Shown piece by piece: positions 21,370 through 33,699 of a DNA stretch of 64,000 bases. Source of the DNA: Stomorhina lunata (Eukaryota; Arthropoda; Insecta; Diptera; Rhiniidae); contig OW121741.1 in the NCBI GenBank assembly GCA_933228675.1, positions 36,175,952 to 36,239,951 on the forward strand, given 5' to 3'. Under the pieces are notes generated by a model, which ran no database searches, was not told where the DNA came from, and saw only the letters and a program-made list of their open reading frames with translations. The position numbers were made by a program, and so were the translations under genes. Numbering within the stretch: position 1 is the stretch's first letter; each line of letters begins with the position of its first letter.

Positions 21370-22886
21370 CTCGTCGTAAAGACGAATAGTTAAGCTTTAA
21401 GGGGTAGTAGATTAGGGTTAAAGATATCTGGTGGTAGTATGTTCCACATTCGAATCGTGCTGATAAATATCCAATTTTATATTTTTAATCAAAAGGAATT
21501 TATTTTTAAAAAGTTTTACTGTAGTGTATTGCACTAAGATCCCATTTTATTACAATTATTTATTATTGTAACAAATAGTTTTCTGATAAAACCAAAAATG
21601 GTTGGTTAGGTCATCTCTTCAGGAAGATTATCCCTAATTCTAGACAGAGCGAAAACCACACATATCTTATTTGCGGGACAGAATAAATACGAATTATTGT
21701 GTCCAACAATTATCAACATAAAGCGAAGATTATCATCTGAACAGAAACACACAAACATTTTTCAGTTTTATCTTTTCTTTTTTTTTTACAAGAAAAAATA
21801 TTGAAATAGTCATAGTCAATCGAAAAAATTCAAAAAATTTGTGTTTTTAAAGGATATGCTGCAGAAAAATCTACTTTAGAATAATAATATTGCAAAATCA
21901 GACCTAATTTATAATTGTACGTCTTGTATGTACCAAAATTGATCATATGTTTTGGTCCCTTCATCGATTTCTTTTTTAATATTTTTCTAAAATTTGCGAT
22001 TTTTGAAGAAGTTGTCCTAATTAGTTCACCATATCTTTAAAACGAATTTCCCAATTTTATTTAAAATTCATAAATGGATAAAGAAGAAAACTGCCTTTAA
22101 ACCATGCTAGCACAAGATTTTTGTATGATCAACGGTTTGGAAGTTGTACATATATAAAATATATATTTTTTCAAAATCGGAAAAAATTTTTTGGTTTTTA
22201 ATTCATAAAAATTTAAAAAAGATTTATTGTTATTAAAATCACCATTAATTCATAGATTTTCACGAAATAAGGCATATTTTATTTGTAATATTCGCAGTTC
22301 TGAGATTGTGTAATAATATTTTTCCCATCTTAAATGAATTTTTTTAAAAATTGAAATCTGAAAATTTTTCATAATTTTTTTTTTTTAATTGCAAATTTCT
22401 CAGAATCCGTTAAATATTTGTAAAAATTGTTTTACAATGTATAAAAGATAATTTGATAAACTTTTCTATTCTGTTACTTTCAACAAAATCGAACAATTCG
22501 TTCCAAAGATATGATAAAATCGATATCGAATGATGAAAAAAATAACGACTCTCATTAATAATAAAAAATATAGTGACACAAAAAGTTGAATTTTGTTGAC
22601 TAGTGATATCAAATATTTTATTAAAAAGTTTTATATAACTGTAATGCACTTAAATTCCAATTTATTACAATTATTTCTATAAAGTGGGTTTTATGAAGTT
22701 AATTAAATATTACCAGAACCAAAATTTAGTTAAAGTTTTATAAAAAGTTTTTAATTGCTCTATCCAGCGCAATCGATAGGAATTTCTAAACCTACGAACA
22801 ATGACCCTTAAAATGCGATAGAGCGTAATAAGTCCTTCTTATATTGAATCGAAATTTTCATAAACGGATATCCCTAAAGTTATATA
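21370..22886. other. AT-rich intergenic, no supported gene
   Basis: No coding or RNA gene recognised. Phrases such as 'gaacaattcgttccaaagat' resemble those near 7990-8030, so it may contain old repeat remnants, but no element boundaries can be drawn. Confidence 0.4.
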
Positions 22887-24133
22887 AAGGGTGTTTTTTT
22901 TAGAGGTATAGAACTTCGAATTGAAATAAAACACAAGAAAATCGTTTTAATGTCCATCAATTTGGCTTTATTGGAAGGATAATTTTATGCCATTAATGTT
23001 TAAATATGATTTCGGGCATGTGGCCGCCGCGGCTGGCTCGAATAAAGCCAATTCTACAGGTCCAATTTTCAACTACTTTTTCGAGCATATGGGGCCGTAT
23101 GTTGGCAATAACGCCACGAATGTTGGCTTCCAAGTCCCCTAACGTTTCTGGTTTGTTGGCGTAGACGAGCGACTTCACATATCCCCAAAGAAAATAATCC
23201 AGTGGTGTCAAATCGCACGATCTTGGTGGCCAATTGACAGGTCCATTCCGCGAAATTATGCGCTCATCGAATGTTTCCTTCAATAAATCAATTGTGACGT
23301 GCGCTGTGTGGCATGTAGCGCCGTCTTGTTGGAACCACAACTCATCCACATTCATGCCATCCAATTGGGGAACAAAATAGTCGGTTATCACGGCTCTATA
23401 CCGGTCTCCATTTATGGTAACTGACTCTCCAGCATTATTTCGGAAGAAGTATGGCCCAATGACTCCACCAGCCCATAGAGCACACCAAACAGTCAGTTTT
23501 TGTGGATGTAATGGCGTCTCAAGGGCCTCATGTGGATTCTCTTCACTCCAAATGCGGCAATTTTGCTTGTTGACGTAGCCATTCAACCAAAAATGAGCCT
23601 CATCACTGAACAAAATTTTGCGATGAAAATCAGCATCAAGATCAATCTCATTTTCGGCCCATACACCAAAATCACGACGCATTGCATGGTCTCGCGGCTT
23701 TAATTCTTGCACAAGCTGGATCTTGTAAGGTCGCAAGCCAAGATCTTTGCGCAAAATCTTCCATTGCTGTGCAACACTTTGCTCTACAGCGGCAATTGTT
23801 TCTTCGGTGCGCACTGTTCGACGTCCCTGCGGATGCGTATTATCACATAGAGTAAACGTAGTGCGAAAACGATCCATGGTTAACCGAATTAATTGCTCTG
23901 ATGGACGATTATGTCGACCATAAAATGGACGGAGCTTGCGGTAAACTTCGCGAATTGAACCATTATTTTCGAAATAAATTAGCACGATTTGCAAGCGTTG
24001 TTCTTTTGCCAACCTGTTCATGATGAAATGGCAAACCAAACTAAATATTAATCACTTGACAGCTGATAAAATGGCCGCCAGTTAAAAAAGTGATGCCAAC
24101 TTAAAGTTCTATACCTCAATAAAAAACACCCGA
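22887..24133 (-). mobile_element. DD41D (rosa-like) mariner copy 2
   Basis: This 1247-bp copy is flanked by TA (22885-22886 and 24134-24135), with the same terminal inverted repeats as the other copies. It differs in length from 1304 bp by two in-frame deletions of 24 and 33 bp in the transposase. The right end as drawn starts AAGGGTG rather than ATGGGTG. Confidence 0.93.
22993..24024 (-). CDS. DD41D Tc1/mariner transposase, internally shortened
   Basis: This would cut and paste the element at TA sites in the nucleus. The open frame begins at 24039, and the family-like start MNRLAKEQRLQI corresponds to ATG at 24024. The catalytic aspartates are all present: FSDEAHF, WFQQDGATCHTA and CDLTPLDYFLWG, with 41 residues between the last two. 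Two in-frame deletions remove 19 residues compared with copy 3 (EEDPNESIRH onward), between the helix-turn-helix and the catalytic core. That region carries the second DNA-binding subdomain in the superfamily, so terminal-repeat binding is probably lost although the frame stays open. Whether it makes any protein is unknown. Confidence 0.88.
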   Translation of the reverse strand: MMNRLAKEQRLQIVLIYFENNGSIREVYRKLRPFYGRHNRPSEQLIRLTMDRFRTTFTLCDNTHPQGRRTVRTEETIAAVEQSVAQQWKILRKDLGLRPYKIQLVQELKPRDHAMRRDFGVWAENEIDLDADFHRKILFSDEAHFWLNGYVNKQNCRIWSEENPHEALETPLHPQKLTVWCALWAGGVIGPYFFRNNAGESVTINGDRYRAVITDYFVPQLDGMNVDELWFQQDGATCHTAHVTIDLLKETFDERIISRNGPVNWPPRSCDLTPLDYFLWGYVKSLVYANKPETLGDLEANIRGVIANIRPHMLEKVVENWTCRIGFIRASRGGHMPEIIFKH

Positions 24134-24135
24134 TA

Positions 24136-24930
24136 GAAAGAGGGTTTACAAAAAACTATGAAAAGACATGATTATGACAACAATGCAGTTAATGAATGAT
24201 ATGTAATTTTTAAGAAAGAATTAACAAAAGTTGCTAAAAAACAACAAATTTTAAAAAGTGTTTAGTTAATGGAAAATATTTTAAAAAACCAATAAATTAA
24301 TAGAAAATTTCGCACAAATTTTTACCGACTTCCTATTAAACAATGATTAAATACTAAATGATAGATTATATACAAATTAATGGATTACATTCATTTGTCT
24401 GAGACATTTGATGTAAAATACTTTTGTACATTTTACATTTGTAAATACAAAAGTACCAAATATTAAAAACAAACAAAAACATTGTGTTACACTTTTATAT
24501 ACCAATTTACATGTCGATATACTCGTGTGTATGAATGTAATGTAATTACATTTGGGAAATCTACATAAATTGTTTTTTTTTTTTTTAATAAAACAACAAC
24601 TACATTTACATAAATCTATTCCAAAGGATACATATTAAATTTTAATTAAAATTTAAAACACCAGGTGAGTGGAAAATTTGGTTTATGTTTTATTTATTTA
24701 TGTACAGTAATCCCTCGTTTTTTTTTTGTTTTAATTCAGAAATTTGAGATCTTTATACCATTCAACAATAGAATAGGGTTTTATATAGCTTTTACTAACA
24801 TTGCAATCAGAATTTAGTGAAGAGTAGATTATTCTATGAACATGTGTATGTAATAGGGTGCACCTTATTTTTAAAAAAGTGCAAAATCTCACCATAACTC
24901 CCACATAAATGTTCTAGGTTACAAAAAAAA
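24136..24930. other. AT-rich intergenic, no supported gene
   Basis: No coding or RNA feature between rosa-like copy 2 and the truncated LINE. Confidence 0.4.
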
Positions 24931-27110
24931 GTCGATCGGAAAATTGATGTTGGGAAACTGGAATCAGAGCGACACCGAACTGCCTTTATAACATCCATAA
25001 GGAATCGGCTTCCAGATATTTTAAACAACAACGCCGCAAATATAAACGAAATCGGAAGGTTTATCACTCAGACATACAATGAGGTTGGTCAACAAACGTT
25101 AGGTTTTAAAGACCATAAAAGGAAAGTATGGCTCACCCAAGCAACATGGGACCTGGTTCAACAACGTAAAACCATAAAAAATGCGAGTCTAAATGCAAAC
25201 GCTGATGTTGAAGAGCTTAACACAATGTACCGTGACCTGTCCAACAGAATAAAAAGGTCTGCAAGGAGGGACAAGAGAATGTGGGTAGATGAACAAGCAA
25301 GCCAAGCTGAGTCAGCTGCAAATAAAGGCGACATGAGGACCTTATACAATATATCAAGGGCGTTGTGTGGCAAACCTACCTACACCAATAGTCCCATTCT
25401 GAGTAGTAGCGGTACACTTCTCTCAACCCCGGATGAACAATTAATACGATGGATGGAACACTTCCAGTCAACATTAAACAATCCCATTGGATTAGAACCG
25501 CTGACGGAAGTGCAAAATGAAACCAACCATGACTGTTTATTCAGTGGAATTTCAGACAGCCCACCTACATTACAAGAAGTGAAGAATGCCATTAAAAGCC
25601 TCAAGCGTAACAAGGCCCCGGGCAATGACAATATATCAGCGGAGATGCTTTTATGTGACGTTGAAGGATCGGCGAGACTGTGGCACCCATTTGTGCGTAA
25701 AATATGGGAAGAAGAAGCTCTACCAACCTCCTGGAATGAAGGTATACTAGTCAAAATACCAAAAAAGGGTGACTCCAAAGACTACAATAACTACAGGGGA
25801 ATAACACTTCTTCCAATACCGAGCAAAATACTAAGTCGAGTAATTTTGAATAGAATGTCTGACGCAGTTTCTGAAACACTCCGCGAAAATCAGTTTGGGT
25901 TCCGAGAGAATAGATCTTGTGTTGATCTAATCAACACAGTAAGAATAGTATTGGAGCAATGTAATGAATTCCGCACCCCCATTTATCTAGCGTTTATCGA
26001 CTTTATGAAGGCCTTCGACAGTGTCAACAGGTGCTATCTATGGAGAATTTTAGAAAACCGTAACATGCCAACGAAAATTCTGAACTTAATTCGGGCAATG
26101 TACGTAGACTTTAAATGCCGGGTTCTACATAAAGGTAAATTGTCTAATCCGTTCGAAGTTACTACTGGAGTAAGACAAGGATGTATATTATCACCTATAC
26201 TTTTTATCCTTGTCATCGACAATATAATGCGCACGGCACTGAATGGTAGACGTGGTATCCAATGGACACCATTTAAGCAACTCGAGGACTTGGAATACGC
26301 CGATGACGTATGTCTTCTAAGCCAAAGACCAGCTCACCTTCAAGAAAACACTAGCGCTATTACTGTTGAATCTCGGGCAGCTGGGCTGGAAATCAATATC
26401 TCCAAGACAAAGATTATGCCTGGAGGCTATGGCGCAAACCCGTCGCCACACATCAATGTGGATAACGAGGGTATTGGTTGTGTAGGTACCTTTAATTATC
26501 TTGGTAGTTTGGTATCTACAAAAGGTGGCGCCGATGAGGATATTGAATCACGTATTAATAAGGCAAAATCTGCATTCGGCATTCTCCGAACTATATGGAA
26601 ATCTCGGCAAATATCAACAACAACTAAGTTACGAATATATAACTCGAATGTCAAGACCATCTTGTATTACGGCTGCGAAACTTGGAAACGCACAAATGCC
26701 ATCGATAAGCGCCTGCAAACCTTTGCAAACAAATGCTTGCGGCAAATCCTTAATATATGGTGGCCAAATCGAATAAGAAATGAAGATCTACTAAACGCTA
26801 CAAACCAAATCCCTTCTTCTATAGAGGTATGTCAACGGAAATGGCGATGGATAGGCCACACACTTCGAAGGCCAAATACCAACATTGCTCGACAAGCGCT
26901 TCGTTGGAATCCACAAGGAAGCGGCCGTCGTGTTGGTGCACCTGCTAGAACGTGGAGAAGGTCAATTGATGCGGAGTTACAAGCAGCAAACTATTCATGG
27001 AATGATGTATGCCCAACATCTCGCAATAGAGTTCGATATAAAAGGATGGTTGAGGCCCTATGCTCCACTGGGAGTCAAGGATAACAGAAGAAGAAGAAAA
27101 AAAAAAACAA
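24931..27110 (+). mobile_element. LINE family A copy, 5'-truncated, AAG-repeat tail
   Basis: It spans the open RT frame plus a very short 3' UTR ending in ACAGAAGAAGAAG and A-rich sequence. Short 3' UTRs that end in simple repeats are typical of RTE-like elements, so I lean to an RTE-like assignment. The endonuclease is missing, so the copy is 5'-truncated. Other pieces of the family lie at 19.9-20.5, 33.24 and 43.6-44.0 kb. Confidence 0.8.
24940..27084 (+). CDS. Non-LTR reverse transcriptase (LINE A), 5'-truncated ORF
   Basis: The frame is open from about 24940; the first ATG giving a long product is 25225 (619 aa), but the true start was lost by truncation. RT motifs in order are KIPKKGDSKDYNNYRGITLL, NQFGFRENRSCVDLI, IDFMKAFDSVNR, TTGVRQGCILSP, LEYADDVCLL and YLGSLVSTKGG. 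They are followed by the C-terminal YYGCETWK and WRWIGHTLRRP regions. YADD is the catalytic pair. The frame has no stop over 715 codons, which points to a recent insertion. The family-typical apurinic endonuclease domain is absent, so the copy cannot retrotranspose alone. RTE-like assignment is inference. Confidence 0.88.
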   Translation, partial: KIDVGKLESERHRTAFITSIRNRLPDILNNNAANINEIGRFITQTYNEVGQQTLGFKDHKRKVWLTQATWDLVQQRKTIKNASLNANADVEELNTMYRDLSNRIKRSARRDKRMWVDEQASQAESAANKGDMRTLYNISRALCGKPTYTNSPILSSSGTLLSTPDEQLIRWMEHFQSTLNNPIGLEPLTEVQNETNHDCLFSGISDSPPTLQEVKNAIKSLKRNKAPGNDNISAEMLLCDVEGSARLWHPFVRKIWEEEALPTSWNEGILVKIPKKGDSKDYNNYRGITLLPIPSKILSRVILNRMSDAVSETLRENQFGFRENRSCVDLINTVRIVLEQCNEFRTPIYLAFIDFMKAFDSVNRCYLWRILENRNMPTKILNLIRAMYVDFKCRVLHKGKLSNPFEVTTGVRQGCILSPILFILVIDNIMRTALNGRRGIQWTPFKQLEDLEYADDVCLLSQRPAHLQENTSAITVESRAAGLEINISKTKIMPGGYGANPSPHINVDNEGIGCVGTFNYLGSLVSTKGGADEDIESRINKAKSAFGILRTIWKSRQISTTTKLRIYNSNVKTILYYGCETWKRTNAIDKRLQTFANKCLRQILNIWWPNRIRNEDLLNATNQIPSSIEVCQRKWRWIGHTLRRPNTNIARQALRWNPQGSGRRVGAPARTWRRSIDAELQAANYSWNDVCPTSRNRVRYKRMVEALCSTGSQG

Positions 27111-27706
27111 AATATGTTATGAAAAATTTTAAGTAGATCGCTTTAGGAGAAGGCCATTTTTATTAAAATTCTATAATAAATTCTTCAAATTCCGCTATTT
27201 TGCTATGGAAATTTAAAAAAAGAATCAAAATTTTGACCTTTGACCCCAATTTTAGAAAAAATCTTGGCGCATACATTTTCCACAGACTTAGAAAAAATAT
27301 TCTTTATAAATATATTAGAGTGTCCCACCCTTGTATGGAGTAAATTCAACTTTGTAATACAGAAAGACGTACCCCCCAAATTTGTTACATTTAACCCCAA
27401 TAATCTAAATACAAAGTTTCATTCAGATCGGAGAACGGGAAAGCGTGCCGACTTGACGCCAAAATTTAGACATGCCAGTTATATGGGAAAATAAGGGATT
27501 TCTTCAGATTTCTTCAAAATGTTCCTACTTAGAATATATTTTTAAAAACATTTTTAACAAAATGAGCTTTCTAACGAGATATAAAACCTTAATATCGGTT
27601 AAAAGGTTTTCTAATTATTAAGGGTTTCCCAACATATTTTATATCCGTCTTTAACGTCCTGAACATTAAAGTGGTTCGAAAAAAAGTTGAGTCAGTCACC
27701 CCCTAG
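27111..27706. other. Intergenic, no supported gene
   Basis: No coding feature. It leads into the minisatellite region; 'gttcgaaaaaaagttgagtc' at about 27670 precedes the first shared spacer block. Confidence 0.35.
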
Positions 27707-30700
27707 GATTAAACTGACAAACAACTGCTTAAATTTGTATAATATGAGTGCTAAAATATACTTCCAAAAGCTTCTTTTTGTCATATTTTGTTTAGAAATT
27801 AACCCTCAAATAACCAATGGAAAATTTACTTTTCATAAGAAATTTTTTAAAAATTCACTTTTTATAAAAAATTTTTCAAAAACTTGCTTTTTATAGGAAA
27901 TTTTTTCAAAATTTACTTTTTATAGAAAATTTTTCAAAAATTTACTTTTTACAGGAAATTTTTCAAAAATTTACTTTTTATAGGAAATTTTTCAAAAATT
28001 TACTTTTTATAGGAAATTTTTCAAAAATTTACTTTTTATAGGAAATTTTTCAAAAATTTGCTTTGTATAGAAAATTTTTCAAAAATTTACTTTTTATGGA
28101 AAATTTTTCAAAAATTTACTTTTTATAGAAAATTTTTCAAAAATTTTCTTTTTATAGAAAATTTTTCAAAAATTTACTTTTTATAGAAAATTTTTCAAAA
28201 ATTTACTTTTTATAGAAAATTTTTCAAAAATTTATTTTTTATAGCAAATTATTGAAAAATTTACTTTTTATATGAAATTTTTTAAAAATTTACTATTTAT
28301 AGGAAATTTTTTAAAAATCTATTATTTATAGAAAATTTTACATTTTATAGGAAATTTTAAAAAATTTACTTTTTATAGGAAAATTTTCAAAAATTTACTT
28401 TTTGTAGGTACTTTTTTAAAAATTTACTTTTTATAGGAAAATTTTCAAAAATTTACTTTTTGTAGGTACTTTTTTAAAAATTTACTTTTTATAGGAAATT
28501 TTTCAAAAATTTACTTTTTATAGGAAATTTTTCAAAAATTTACTTTTTATAGGAAATTTTTCTAAAATTTACTTTTTATAGGAAGTTTTTCAAAAATGTG
28601 CTTTTTATAGGAAATTTTTCAAAAATGTACTTTTTATAAGAAATTTTTCAAAAATTTACTATTTATAGGAAATTTTTCAAAAATTTACTTTTTATAGGAA
28701 ATTTTTCAAAAATTTACTTTTTATAGAAAATTTTTCAAAAATTTACTTTTTACAGGAAATTTTTCAAAAATTTACTTTTTATAGGAAATTTTTCAAAAAT
28801 TTACTTTTTATAGGAAATTTTTCAAAAATTTACTTTTTATAGGAAATTTTTCAAAAATTTACTTTTTATAGGAAATTTTTCAAAAATTTACTTTTTATAG
28901 AAAATTTTTCAAAAATTTACTTTTTATAGGAAATTTTTCAAAAATTTACTTTTTATAGGAAATTTTTCAAAAATTTACTTTTTATAGGAAATTTTTCAAA
29001 AATTTACTTTTTATAGGAAATTTTTCAAAAATTTACTTTTTATAGAAAATTTTTCTAAAATTTACTTTTTATAGGAAGTTTTTCAAAAATGTACTTTTTA
29101 TAGGAAATTTTTCAAAAATGTACTTTTTATAAGAAATTTTTCAAAAATTTACTTTTTATAGGAAATTTTTCAAAAATTTACTTTTCATAGAAAATTTTTC
29201 AAAAATTTACTTTTTACAGGAAATTTTTCAAAAATTTACTTTTTATAGGAAATTTTTCAAAAATTTACTTTTTATAGGAAATTTTTCAAAAATTTACTTT
29301 TTATAGGAAATTTTTCAAAAATTTACTTTTTATAGGAAATTTTTCAAAAATTTACTTTTTATAGGAAATTTTTCAAAAATTTACTTTTTATAGAAAATTT
29401 TTCAAAAATTTACTTTTTATAGGAAATTTTTCAAAAATTTACTTTTTATAGGAAATTTTTCAAAAATTTACTTTTTATAGGAAATTTTTCAAAAATTTAC
29501 TTATTATAGAAAATTTTTCAAAAATTTATTTTTTATAGCAAATTTTTGAAAAATTTACTTTTTATAGGAAATTTTTTAAAAATTTACTATTTATAGGAAA
29601 TTTTTTAAAAATCTATTATTTATAGAAAATTTTACATTTTATAGGAAATTTTAAAAAATTTACTTTTTATAGGAAATTTTTCAAAAATTTACTTTTTACA
29701 GGAAATTTTTCAAAATTTTCTTTTTGTAGGTACTTTTTCAAAAATTTACTTTTTGTAGGTACTTTTTTAAAAATTTACTTTTTATAGGAAATTTTTCAAA
29801 AAATTTACTTTTTATAATTTGGTTGAAATCGGATGTCATTAACCCTATTATTACCAGGGCCAAAAGTAAAATTTTTAAAATATTAAATTTTTTCAAAAAA
29901 GGTACTAAAAATGACATGTATTTATTATGATATTTAAACAAAAATTTAACAAATCGTTCAAATAAGCCTTTAATTACATTTTTACACAAATTAACCTTTG
30001 CGTACCCATAGGCTCAATATGGTTCTAGTTTTAAACTGACAAACCACTACTTAAATTTGTATAATATGAGTGCTAAAATATACTTCCAAAAGCTTCTTTC
30101 TGTCATATTTTTTTTAGAAATTAACCCTTTACTTTTTATAAGAAATTTTTTAAAAATTCACTTTTTATAAAAAAATTTTGAAAAACTTGCTTTTTATAGG
30201 AAATTTTTCAAAAATTTACTTTTTATAGGAAATTTTTTAAAAATTTACTTTTTATAGGAAATTTTTCAAAAATTTACTTTTTATAGGAAATTTTTCAAAA
30301 ATTTACTTTTTATAGGAAATTTTTCAAAAATTTACTTTTTATAGGAAATTTTTCAAAAATTTACTTTTTATAGGAAATTTTTCAAAAATTTACTTTTTAT
30401 AGAAAATTTTTCTAAAATTTACTTTTTATAGGAAGTTTTTCAAAAATGTACTTTTTATAGGAAATTTTTCAAAAATGTACTTTTTATAAGAAATTTTTCA
30501 AAAATTTACTTTTTATAGGAAATTTTTCAAAAATTTACTTTTCATAGAAAATTTTTCAAAAATTTACTTTTTACAGGAAATTTTTCAAAAATTTACTTTT
30601 TATAGGAAATTTTTCAAAAATTTACTTTTTATAGGAAATTTTTCAAAAATTTACTTTTTATAGGAAATTTTTCAAAAATTTACTTTTTATAGGAAATTTT

Positions 30701-31795
30701 TCAAAAATTTACTTTTTATAGAAAATTTTTCAAAAATTTACTTTTTATAGGAAATTTTTCAAAAATTTACTTTTTATAGGAAATTTTTCAAAAATTTACT
30801 TTTTATAGGAAATTTTTCAAAAATTTACTTATTATAGAAAATTTTTCAAAAATTTATTTTTATAGCAAATTTTTGAAAAATTTACTTTTTATAGAAAATT
30901 TTTTAAAAATTTACTATTTATAGGAAATTTTTTAAAAATCTATTATTTATAGAAAATTTTACATTTTATAGGAAATTTTAAAAAATTTACTTTTTATAGG
31001 AAATTTTTCAAAAATTTACTTTTTACAGGAAATTTTTCAAAATTTTCTTTTTGTAGGTACTTTTTCAAAAATTTACTTTTTGTAGGTACTTTTTTAAAAA
31101 TTTACTTTTTATAGGAAATTTTTCAAAAAATTTACTTTTTATAATTTGGTTGAAATCGGATGTCATTAACCCTATTATTACCAGGGCCAAAAGTAAAATT
31201 TTTAAAATATTAAATTTTTTCAAAAAAGGTACTAAAAATGACATGTATTTATTATGATATTTAAACAAAAATTTAACAAATCGTTCAAATAAGCCTTTAA
31301 TTACATTTTTACACAAATTAACCTTTGCGTACCCATAGGCTCAATATGGTTCTAGTTTTAAACTGACAAACCACTACTTAAATTTGTATAATATGAGTGC
31401 TAAAATATACTTCCAAAAGCTTCTTTCTGTCATATTTTTTTTAGAAATTAACCCTTTACTTTTTATAAGAAATTTTTTAAAAATTCACTTTTTATAAAAA
31501 AATTTTGAAAAACTTGCTTTTTATAGGAAATTTTTCAAAAATTTACTTTTTATAGGAAATTTTTTAAAAATTTACTTTTTATAGGAAATTTTTCAAAAAT
31601 TTACTTTTTATAGGAAATTTTTCAAAAATTTACTTTTTATAGGAAATTTTTCAAAAATTTACTTTTTATAGGAAATTTTTCAAAAATTTACTTTTTATAG
31701 GAAATTTTTCAAAAATTTACTTCTTATAGAAAATTTTCAAAAATTACTTTTTACAAGAAATTTTTAAAAAATTTCCTCTCTACAGTCAATTTTCG
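27707..31795. repeat. 29-bp minisatellite in higher-order duplicated blocks
   Basis: The dominant unit is 29 bp, built on the palindrome AAATTTTTCAAAAATTT followed by a CTTTTTATAGG segment. It is repeated head to tail in three blocks (about 27815-29820, 30120-31147, 31450-31795). A unique ~100-bp spacer beginning AAACTGACAAAC starts each block, at 27711, 30034 and 31361. A second spacer of about 215 bp, beginning ATTTGGTTGAAATCGG, ends the first two blocks. The last two spacings are both 1327 bp, and the 83-codon open frame in the spacer is identical in both copies (29738-29989 and 31065-31316), so the duplication is recent. That open frame is not a credible gene. Confidence 0.93.
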
Positions 31796-31919
31796 AAAAT
31801 TTCTCATGTAGAAATTCTCTAACTCACACTTTTTTCGAAATTAATTTTTTTTGTGATTCCAAATGCATTTAAGGCAATTTTATCAAAATAAGCGGCTATT
31901 TAAGTAAATAACAGTCCTA

Positions 31920-32950
31920 ACTTATTCCTAAAAAAATATATATTTTTAAAAGCCCTTGGATGTATAATGATTTCTTATATTGAACTTTTGTCGGCAACAT
32001 TTTTCGGATAGAAAACTTTAAATATTAAAAGCTTTTGTATAGCTAACTTTTAATATCTAAAGCTTTTTACTTAAAACATTCCACATCGAAAGCTTTCCAA
32101 TAAAAAACTGTCATTGTTTATCTAAAGTTTTCTTATATAAAACATTTTATGTTGAAAGGTTTTCTATAGTAAACTTTCGATATCGAAAGATTTCTTAAAC
32201 AAAACGTTTGTCGTCAAAATATTTTAGTTAGAAAATTTTTTATATAAAACTTTCCTATAGAAAAAAATCAATATCAAAAGCTTTCCTATAGATAACTTTA
32301 ATATATAAAGCTTTCTAAAAAACTGTTCGTATTAAAAATTCCTATATAAAACTTTCGATGTCGAAAGGATTGCTAAAATTGACATTCGATATCGAAAGAT
32401 TTCTTAAATAAAACTTTCCTATAAAAAAAAACTTTCAACATCAAAGTTTTTCTATAGGTAACTTTTAATATACATTTTGATATAAACATTACATATCGAA
32501 AGCTTTCCAAAAAATAAAAGTTTTTCTATATAAAACTTTCGATGTTAGAAGGTTTCCCATAATAAACTTTTGATATTTAAAGATTTCTTATAGAAAACTT
32601 TCGATATCAAAAGATTTTTTACATAAAACTTTTTGTCGTCAAAATATTTCGGATTGAAAACCTTTTATATCAACAGATTTTCTAAAAATATTCCATATTA
32701 AGGGCTTTTGAATATAAAAATGCCAATAATATCTAAAGATTTCCTATATATATCGATTTCGAAAGGCTTTCTAATAATAAACTTTCGATATCGAAAGAAA
32801 GAAAACTTTTGTTTTCTTTCATAAAACTTTTTATAGAAAGTTTCCTAAAGAAACAATATCGAAAGCTTTCCTATACAAAAACTTTTAATATCGAAATATA
32901 TTTTTTAGAAAGCATTCGCAATCGAAAGATTTCCTATAGAAAACATTACA
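31920..32950. repeat. Degenerate short tandem array with TTTCGATATCGAAA palindromes
   Basis: Roughly 40-50-bp diverged units recur: 'aaaactttcgatatcgaaag', 'atttcttaaataaaac', 'tttcctatag'. Many hold the 14-bp palindrome TTTCGATATCGAAA or variants. There is no coding capacity. It directly follows the 29-bp minisatellite and may be a much older array. Confidence 0.75.
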
Positions 32951-33129
32951 CATATAAGTACAATAAACAATCATATACCTAAATTATTACCAACCAAAGA
33001 CATATTAGCGAAATTGTAGGATTTTAAAACGCAGAAACCACGAATGTAGATAGTCAATGTAAAGTCTACATTGGCTACCTTTCTTGTAGATTATACCACG
33101 TGCTTTATTGTTTGACAAACTCACCTACG

Positions 33130-33370
33130 CCTTTTTTGGCACAGATTTTTACTGACTGTATTTAAAACCTGTTAAGGTCAAAGGCCAAACATATTTTAGA
33201 AATTCATGTGCCTTGATTTTGTGATTGGCCAATTTCGTAAGCTTGAGGCCCTATGTTCCACTGGGAGTCAAGGATAACAGAAGAAGAATTTCGTAGGCCA
33301 AGCTTTGAAAGATTTTCCTCTACTTTATCTTTCCATCGAAGTTTCGGACGTCTTTTTCTAACATTAAGGG
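33130..33370 (-). mobile_element. LINE family B 3' end, split by a 47-bp LINE A insertion
   Basis: The minus-strand 3' region of family B (the complement of 'gaagtttcggacgtc' and 'ggccaagctttgaaag') is interrupted at 33240-33286. The same region uninterrupted is at 51140-51312 ('caatttcgtaggccaagcc'). Confidence 0.7.
33240..33286 (+). mobile_element. Ultra-short LINE A insertion with 9-bp TSD
   Basis: The 47 bp begin AGCTTGAGGCCC and end ACAGAAGAAG, and equal the 3' end of the LINE A copy at 27050-27090. AATTTCGTA occurs immediately on both sides (33231-33239 and 33287-33295). The empty target is seen at 51210 in another copy of the host element. This defines the LINE A 3' terminus as an AAG repeat. 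Confidence 0.85.
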
Positions 33371-33699
33371 GTGGCAGTTTTTATTATAATTTTAGCTTTT
33401 TCATAGTAATTGTTTTTCTCCAGGTTATATTTTTATCTTATTACCCATTCACTTAAAAAAAAACACTGATTTGAATAATAATTGTGGTGGATCCCCGTTT
33501 AAGAAATTGCGAAAAACTCGTTCATATTGCGGTTGAACTAAGTTAAACATTCGTGCGAAAGTGTTGGAAAGTTCAGCATCTTTAGTGCTTGTTCGGTTAT
33601 ATCGAAATTCTGAAACCACTTCTTTATAATGGAAATAGATGGTGCTATTAAATATATCAAACTTACCCTTGATTTGATTGATTTTATCACAAAAATTTA

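Noticed and set aside
29738..29989. Duplicated 83-codon open frame as a small gene
   Set aside because: It is low-complexity, spans repeat units and spacer, and its identity in two copies follows from the 1327-bp duplication.
27815..31795. CRISPR-like array
   Set aside because: Units are contiguous without unique spacers, and the window is clearly eukaryotic; it is a minisatellite.
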